A stretch of 17,347 nt of DNA from JBILCM01 sp044353165. Its GTDB lineage: Bacteria; Bacillota; Bacilli; Paenibacillales; YIM-B00363. A program made the translations under genes and the position numbers. This document shows, piece after piece, positions 13,739-17,347 of the stretch; positions within the stretch are counted from its first letter, which is position 1; every line of letters begins with the position of its first letter. The notes below the pieces were generated by a model. That model ran no database searches, was not told the origin of the DNA, and saw nothing but the letters and a program-made list of their open reading frames with translations. The DNA lies in NCBI GenBank assembly GCA_044353165.1, contig JBILCM010000043.1, positions 1-17,347 on the forward strand, in the 5' to 3' direction.

Positions 13739-15937
13739 ATGCATACGACAGCAACGTTTATACCATTGGAACAATTGACTTGGAGCCCAGCGCAAGAGGC
13801 TGAAGCCGTATCACGTATGTTGCAGCAGATCGCTGCAGAGACGAACACAGGCGTGAAGCAAGTTAGCGCCACGGTGAGCTTATTGGACGATGGCAATACG
13901 ATTCCATTCATCGCGCGTTATCGTAAGGAAATGACAGGGGAATTGGATGAGAACGCCTTGCGCGCCATTGAGGAACGACTGGCCTACTTACGCGGTCTTG
14001 AAGAACGGAAGCGAGAAGTGTTGCGGCTCCTGGCGGAGCAAAGCAAATTAACGGTCGAACTGCGGCAGCAGATTGAAGGCGCGGGGAAGCTTCAGGAAGT
14101 GGAGGATGTGTATCGTCCGTACCGTCAGAAGCGTAAGACGCGTGCCAGCATTGCGAAAGAACGCGGACTTGAACCTTTGGCGCAATGGATCCTTAGCGCT
14201 CCTAGCACAGCGGACCCCCTCGCTAAAGCACAGAAGTATGTCAATCCTGAGCAAGGGGTGAGCACACCGGAAGAGGCCGTGCAAGGTGCAATGGATATTA
14301 TCGCGGAGTGGATCGCGGATGATGCTAGTATACGTGCTTGGGTACGCCGGCATACGTTCCAATACGCGGAGCTCGTGAGTGAAGCGAAGGAACCGTCAAC
14401 GGAAAGTGTCTACGAGATGTATTATGCTTATCGAGAATCAGTCAAGCGTCTGCCGCCGCACCGCATATTAGCCATCAATCGCGGGGAGCGCGAACAGTTG
14501 CTGAAGGTCGGATTGGAACTCGATCCGACGGCGATTTATCAGTTCATCGAGCGCAAATGGAAAATCGCGGGTCCCGTTGTCGAAGACGCATACAAGCGGC
14601 TGATTGCGCCTTCGATTGAAAGAGAAGTGCGCAATGAGCTTACCGAGAAAGCCGAAGAACATGCGGTTGCCATCTTTGCCGAAAACTTGCGCAACTTGCT
14701 GTTGCAACCGCCTGTTCGCGGCAAAGTGGTACTGGGCGTGGACCCGGCTTTCCGTACCGGTTGCAAATTGGCCGTCGTGGATGACACCGGCAAAGTGCTT
14801 GATGTTGCTGTCATCTACCCGACAGCACCGCATCATCGGGTGGCTGAAGCGGAAGCCACTGTGCGTCAATTGATCGAGCAACATCACATTCACCTGATCG
14901 TCATCGGCAACGGCACCGCCTCACGAGAAACGGAGCAATTTATTGCCGATCTCATTCACAAACTGCGTACCGAGAAGCGCATCGAACTCAAATACGGCAT
15001 CGTGAGTGAGGCAGGCGCAAGTGTGTATTCTGCGTCCCGAATCGCTCAGGAGGAATTCCCGAATTTTGATGTGTCCGAACGAAGCGCCGTTTCGATCGCG
15101 CGTCGTCTACAGGACCCGCTGGCGGAGTTGGTGAAGATTGATCCGAAGTCGATCGGTGTAGGGCAATACCAGCATGATATCGCGCCTAAGCGCCTTGAGA
15201 ATTCGCTCGGCGCTGTTGTAGAGTCAGCAGTGAATCATGTCGGCGTTGATGTGAACACCGCATCGCCTTCGCTGTTAAGCTATGTTTCCGGCATGAATGC
15301 TTCCACAGCCAAGAATATCGTCAAATTTCGTGAAGCGAACGGCAAGTTTACAAGTCGGGAGGCGCTCCATCACGTCCCGCGGCTAGGCGCTAAGACATAT
15401 GAACAGTGCATCGGATTTATTCGTGTTCCGGAATCCGATAATCCGCTCGACAATACGCCAATCCATCCTGAATCGTATTCGGTTGTTCATCACTTGTTCC
15501 GGGAATTGCGACTCGAATTGCACCAACTGGGCACAGAAACATTGCGAAATCGGCTCGACGTGGTTGACCCTCAAGCGATTTCGGCTCAATTGCAGGTCGG
15601 TGTGCCCACATTGCGGGACATCCTTGACAGCTTGCAACGTCCGGGCCGCGATCCGCGTGATGGATTGGCGCCGCCGGCGTTTAAGACGGATGTATTGAAG
15701 TTAGAAGATCTTGTCGTGGGCATGGAGCTGCAAGGTACCGTCCGCAACGTGATCGACTTCGGGGCGTTCGTCGACATTGGATTGAAGAACGATGGGCTGG
15801 TGCACATCTCACAGCTTGCCCACCGTTTCGTTAAGCATCCGATGGACGTGGTTGCTGTAGGGGATACGGTGACCGTCTGGGTGTTGGCGGTTGACACCGT
15901 CAAAGGCCGTGTATCTTTAACGATGAAAAAACCGTAA
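13739..15937 (+). CDS. tex: Tex family RNA-binding transcription accessory protein (YdcI)
   Basis: Tex is a cytosolic nucleic-acid-binding protein related to eukaryotic Spt6 that affects transcription and gene expression. The 732-residue protein shows the full family order. The N-terminal helical region includes GNTIPFIARYRKEMTGELDE. A YqgF/RNase H-like domain (about 325-450) contains LGVDPAFRTGCKLAVVD and IGNGTASRETEQF. Helix-hairpin-helix repeats follow (about 500-560, NTASPSLLSYVSG and FTSREALHHVPRLGAKTYEQC). An S1 domain closes the protein (about 655-730, LQGTVRNVIDFGAFVDIGLKNDGLVHIS). I chose the ATG at 13739, which has GGAGGAG 7 bases upstream. An in-frame ATG at 13721 precedes that site. 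It probably depends on readthrough from ndoA. A clear terminator follows. Confidence 0.95.
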   Translation: MHTTATFIPLEQLTWSPAQEAEAVSRMLQQIAAETNTGVKQVSATVSLLDDGNTIPFIARYRKEMTGELDENALRAIEERLAYLRGLEERKREVLRLLAEQSKLTVELRQQIEGAGKLQEVEDVYRPYRQKRKTRASIAKERGLEPLAQWILSAPSTADPLAKAQKYVNPEQGVSTPEEAVQGAMDIIAEWIADDASIRAWVRRHTFQYAELVSEAKEPSTESVYEMYYAYRESVKRLPPHRILAINRGEREQLLKVGLELDPTAIYQFIERKWKIAGPVVEDAYKRLIAPSIEREVRNELTEKAEEHAVAIFAENLRNLLLQPPVRGKVVLGVDPAFRTGCKLAVVDDTGKVLDVAVIYPTAPHHRVAEAEATVRQLIEQHHIHLIVIGNGTASRETEQFIADLIHKLRTEKRIELKYGIVSEAGASVYSASRIAQEEFPNFDVSERSAVSIARRLQDPLAELVKIDPKSIGVGQYQHDIAPKRLENSLGAVVESAVNHVGVDVNTASPSLLSYVSGMNASTAKNIVKFREANGKFTSREALHHVPRLGAKTYEQCIGFIRVPESDNPLDNTPIHPESYSVVHHLFRELRLELHQLGTETLRNRLDVVDPQAISAQLQVGVPTLRDILDSLQRPGRDPRDGLAPPAFKTDVLKLEDLVVGMELQGTVRNVIDFGAFVDIGLKNDGLVHISQLAHRFVKHPMDVVAVGDTVTVWVLAVDTVKGRVSLTMKKP

Positions 15938-15956
15938 GGTAACGTTGTAAGAAACA

Positions 15957-15991
15957 AGCCTCTCCAACGCCATGGAGAGGCTCTTGTGTTT
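15957..15991. terminator. Terminator of tex, possibly shared with cmpA
   Basis: A 9-bp perfect stem AGCCTCTCC (15957-15965) / GGAGAGGCT (15974-15982) is followed on the plus strand by CTTGTGTTT. On the minus strand TGTTTCTT follows, 24 bases past the cmpA stop. It is better in the plus direction. Confidence 0.8.
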
Positions 15992-16005
15992 AAATAGATG
16001 CTTAT

Positions 16006-16131
16006 TCAATTACCAACATCCTCTTTCGTCCGATAAAAAAACCAGCAATCGTTCAACAGTTGGATTTTGCGTCGATCCTTCTTGCGGTAGGCGCGCATCA
16101 ATTGGGTGTGAAGCCATTGCGGCAAGCGCAT
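16006..16131 (-). CDS. cmpA: Cortex morphogenetic protein CmpA
   Basis: CmpA is a very small mother-cell protein that takes part in quality control of spore envelope assembly. In B. subtilis it helps ClpXP remove SpoIVA from defective sporulating cells. The 41-residue product MRLPQWLHTQLMRAYRKKDR and the following KIQLLNDCWFFYR match the family closely (B. subtilis form 37 residues). I chose the ATG at 16131: GGAGG lies 9 bases upstream and the family N terminus starts here, although the frame is open 19 codons further. It is short and often missed in annotation. It lies in its usual place near sprT, 81 bases downstream of another leftward gene. It is direct evidence that the host makes endospores. 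Confidence 0.9.
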   Translation of the reverse strand: MRLPQWLHTQLMRAYRKKDRRKIQLLNDCWFFYRTKEDVGN

Positions 16132-16157
16132 CCACCCCTTCCTCCAGGTGTTTACAC

Positions 16158-16188
16158 AGTATACGCCTCCGTCATGCCCGCCGTGCAA
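16158..16188 (-). promoter_or_regulatory. Weak candidate promoter for cmpA
   Basis: TTGCAC (16183-16188) and TATACT (16158-16163) on the minus strand are 19 bases apart, longer than ideal. I could not find a convincing sigma-E match, which would be expected for a mother-cell gene. Confidence 0.25.
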
Positions 16189-16212
16189 GTCCTGATGGAT
16201 TTAGCCGTGACG

Positions 16213-16587
16213 CTATAGGTTTTCTTCAGATTCCTCCAGTTCTTCCTCAACCCATTGTTCAAGTTGCGCCTGTAACGCACGAATTTCGGTAAGCAATGAG
16301 ATCAGTGGATAGCTCGTCTCGCGAATGGCTGCGAAAGAGGATTCGAGCTGATTCATATAAGCCAGACCGTTGATGACGTTGTAGCTGGGATGGACAAGCT
16401 CAAGCGAGTCGCACTCCGCTATAGCTTTGGGCAAATCAGGGATCTGATCCGCTGTTAATTTGACGATTTCTTTATGCAGCCGCTGATGCAATGCAGTCAA
16501 CTGATAAGCGTAAGCGGCAGGCATCTCCACAAACTGGATATGTTGCCCATGATGCAGAATGTGATATCTCATGCGGGATTGTGACAC
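16213..16587 (-). CDS. Conserved small protein of unknown function (sprT/cmpA neighbour, Paenibacillus type)
   Basis: This 124-residue cytosolic protein has no signal peptide or membrane segment. The sequence MRYHILHHGQHIQFVEMPAA with AYAYQLTALHQRL, then LVHPSYNVINGLAYMNQLE and a Glu-rich end (WVEEELEESEENL), recalls a Paenibacillaceae protein often labelled hydrolase/acyltransferase. I see no catalytic motif for either activity, so the label is doubtful. It looks mostly helical, with an amphipathic C-terminal helix. The GTG at 16587 is preceded by AAAGGAG with 9 bases of spacing. The first ATG, five codons later (16572), is the alternative. It is divergent from sprT with overlapping promoters and may be transcribed with cmpA. 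Confidence 0.75.
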   Translation of the reverse strand: MSQSRMRYHILHHGQHIQFVEMPAAYAYQLTALHQRLHKEIVKLTADQIPDLPKAIAECDSLELVHPSYNVINGLAYMNQLESSFAAIRETSYPLISLLTEIRALQAQLEQWVEEELEESEENL

Positions 16588-16633
16588 GTTCACGAACTCC
16601 TTTCGAACCTTCAAAAACAATTTTTTTTACTAC

Positions 16634-16664
16634 TTGACAGTGTAGCCCACCTTTTCGATACAAT
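16634..16664 (+). promoter_or_regulatory. Promoter for sprT
   Basis: A perfect TTGACA (16634-16639) and TACAAT (16659-16664, 5 of 6) are 19 bases apart. Reading GATACA as the -10 gives a 17-base spacer but a poorer box. Confidence 0.5.
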
Positions 16665-16668
16665 TCAA
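16639..16668 (-). promoter_or_regulatory. Promoter for the leftward small conserved gene
   Basis: On the minus strand TTGAAT (16663-16668) and TACACT (16639-16644) are 18 bases apart. Each box overlaps a box of the opposing sprT promoter. Confidence 0.4.
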
Positions 16669-16702
16669 GATAACGGGTTAAAAATGTACGGAACGGGGCA
16701 CA

Positions 16703-17188
16703 ATGATGACGGATTTGGAGTTACAACAATGGGTGGAGCGCATATCATTGGAATGTTTTGGCAAGCCATTCTCTCATCGTGCGACATTCAACAGCCGACT
16801 GCGCACCACAGGTGGACGTTATTTGTTGCGAAGTCATCACATTGAAATCAATCGCAAACAATACGACACGTATGGTGCTGATGAAACCGAGAAGATTATT
16901 AAGCATGAACTTTGTCATTATCATCTGCATCTGCAGCGTCGCGGGTATCGGCACCACGACCGGGATTTTCGCGAATTGTTAGCGAAGGTGGGCGGTACCC
17001 GCTTTTGCCAAGCGATCCAAGGTTCGATCCGCAAGTTGCCCGTTCGTTACGTGTTGCGATGTGTCGATTGTGGGTTGCAATATCCGCGCAAGCGCAAAGT
17101 GGATCCGCGCCGATACTGTTGTGGGCAATGCAGGGGTAAATTACAAACGATCCCATTCTCGAACGATTTTGAGAATGTAATTCTGTAG
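16703..17188 (+). CDS. SprT-like zinc metalloprotease-family protein (YdcK)
   Basis: SprT-family proteins have a zincin fold and include the eukaryotic DNA-protein crosslink protease Spartan. The bacterial members' substrates are not well defined. The 161-residue protein has HELCH (68-72, metal ligands H68 and H72, catalytic E69), with H84/H85 in GYRHHDRDF as the probable third ligand. A C-terminal zinc ribbon has C120-x2-C123 and C140-x2-C143, with C139 next to it. The N terminus (LQQWVERISLECFGKPFSHRATFNSRLRTTGGRY) is typical of the Bacillales form. Two adjacent ATG codons (16703 and 16706) can start it; the Shine-Dalgarno (GGGGC) is weak. It is expressed divergently from the small conserved gene. 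In B. subtilis ydcK is followed by a tRNA cluster. Confidence 0.88.
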   Translation: MMTDLELQQWVERISLECFGKPFSHRATFNSRLRTTGGRYLLRSHHIEINRKQYDTYGADETEKIIKHELCHYHLHLQRRGYRHHDRDFRELLAKVGGTRFCQAIQGSIRKLPVRYVLRCVDCGLQYPRKRKVDPRRYCCGQCRGKLQTIPFSNDFENVIL

Positions 17189-17287
17189 TCTGGTCCATTC
17201 ACCTTGAGTCAGTAGATTTTGATTTGTCTATCTTCCATATGTGGATTCCGTTGTGAATACGCGATGACGCATCAATCGCCTTACTTG

Positions 17288-17316
17288 TTTTGTTGTCCGT
17301 TATTCTATGATATAGT
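17288..17316 (+). promoter_or_regulatory. Candidate extended -10 promoter leaving the window
   Basis: TG-A-TATAGT (17308-17316) is a good extended -10, with a poor -35 (TTTTGT, 17288-17293) 17 bases upstream. The gene it serves would start beyond 17347. Nothing coding is evident in 17189-17347. Confidence 0.4.
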
Positions 17317-17347
17317 GCTCAATATGTTTATTATTAAGAGGTGTAGT

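Noticed and set aside
14468..14893. Reading frame of 141 codons antisense to tex
   Set aside because: It mirrors conserved Tex coding sequence and has no start signals or family features.
16132..16188. Longer N terminus for CmpA (60 residues)
   Set aside because: The extension contains the Shine-Dalgarno for the ATG at 16131 and family members begin at that methionine.
1..17347. CRISPR arrays, insertion sequences, prophage or integrase genes, rRNA
   Set aside because: No evenly spaced repeats, transposase or integrase motifs, terminal inverted repeats or rRNA-like stretches were seen; the gene content is core-like.

Overview
The window looks like a core chromosomal segment of a low-to-mid GC, endospore-forming Firmicute, most likely Paenibacillaceae (Paenibacillus or a close relative). 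The reasons are the Bacillales gene order acpS - ydcC-like lipoprotein - alr - ndoAI - ndoA - tex - cmpA - sprT, the spore-specific gene cmpA, a DUF3905 gene, a bacilliredoxin, and a small conserved gene beside sprT that I recall from Paenibacillus. Genus-level placement is inference from recalled families, not a search.

Layout. Positions 1-1205 hold the 3' part of a 14-TM MFS drug antiporter. It runs tail-to-tail into a leftward lrgA-lrgB pair (1171-2222), with a 35-bp coding overlap. A 238-bp divergent intergenic region (2223-2460) separates lrgA from two tandem, translationally coupled genes for DGQHR-domain (DndB/ParB-like) proteins (2461-4745). These have no Dnd, Ssp or Dpd modification genes next to them. 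Leftward baiN (4769-6037) converges on them. Then come a DUF3905 protein (6159-6542), a bacilliredoxin (6632-7066), a glutathione-independent formaldehyde dehydrogenase (7168-8382), and a leftward stand-alone PHP-type tyrosine phosphatase (8406-9152).

The right half is the housekeeping block: nadE, acpS, a LolA-like lipoprotein, alr, the NdoAI/NdoA (MazEF-type) toxin-antitoxin module, and tex. After that come leftward cmpA and a small conserved gene, and rightward sprT. In B. subtilis the rsb-sigB operon lies between ndoA and tex; here the two genes are separated by only 75 bp containing a terminator-like hairpin. The window ends with a possible promoter pointing out of it.

Functionally the segment mixes NAD and coenzyme-A-dependent cofactor steps (nadE, acpS), wall precursor supply (alr), thiol and aldehyde stress handling (bacilliredoxin, formaldehyde dehydrogenase), RNA-level stress control (NdoA, Tex), holin-like membrane proteins (LrgAB) and sporulation quality control (CmpA). 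The best candidate for an undescribed system is the orphan DGQHR gene pair. Secondary points of interest are a large inverted repeat at the ndoAI promoter, a short leader reading frame that overlaps the ndoAI start, face-to-face divergent promoters, and terminators embedded in the 3' ends of opposing genes.
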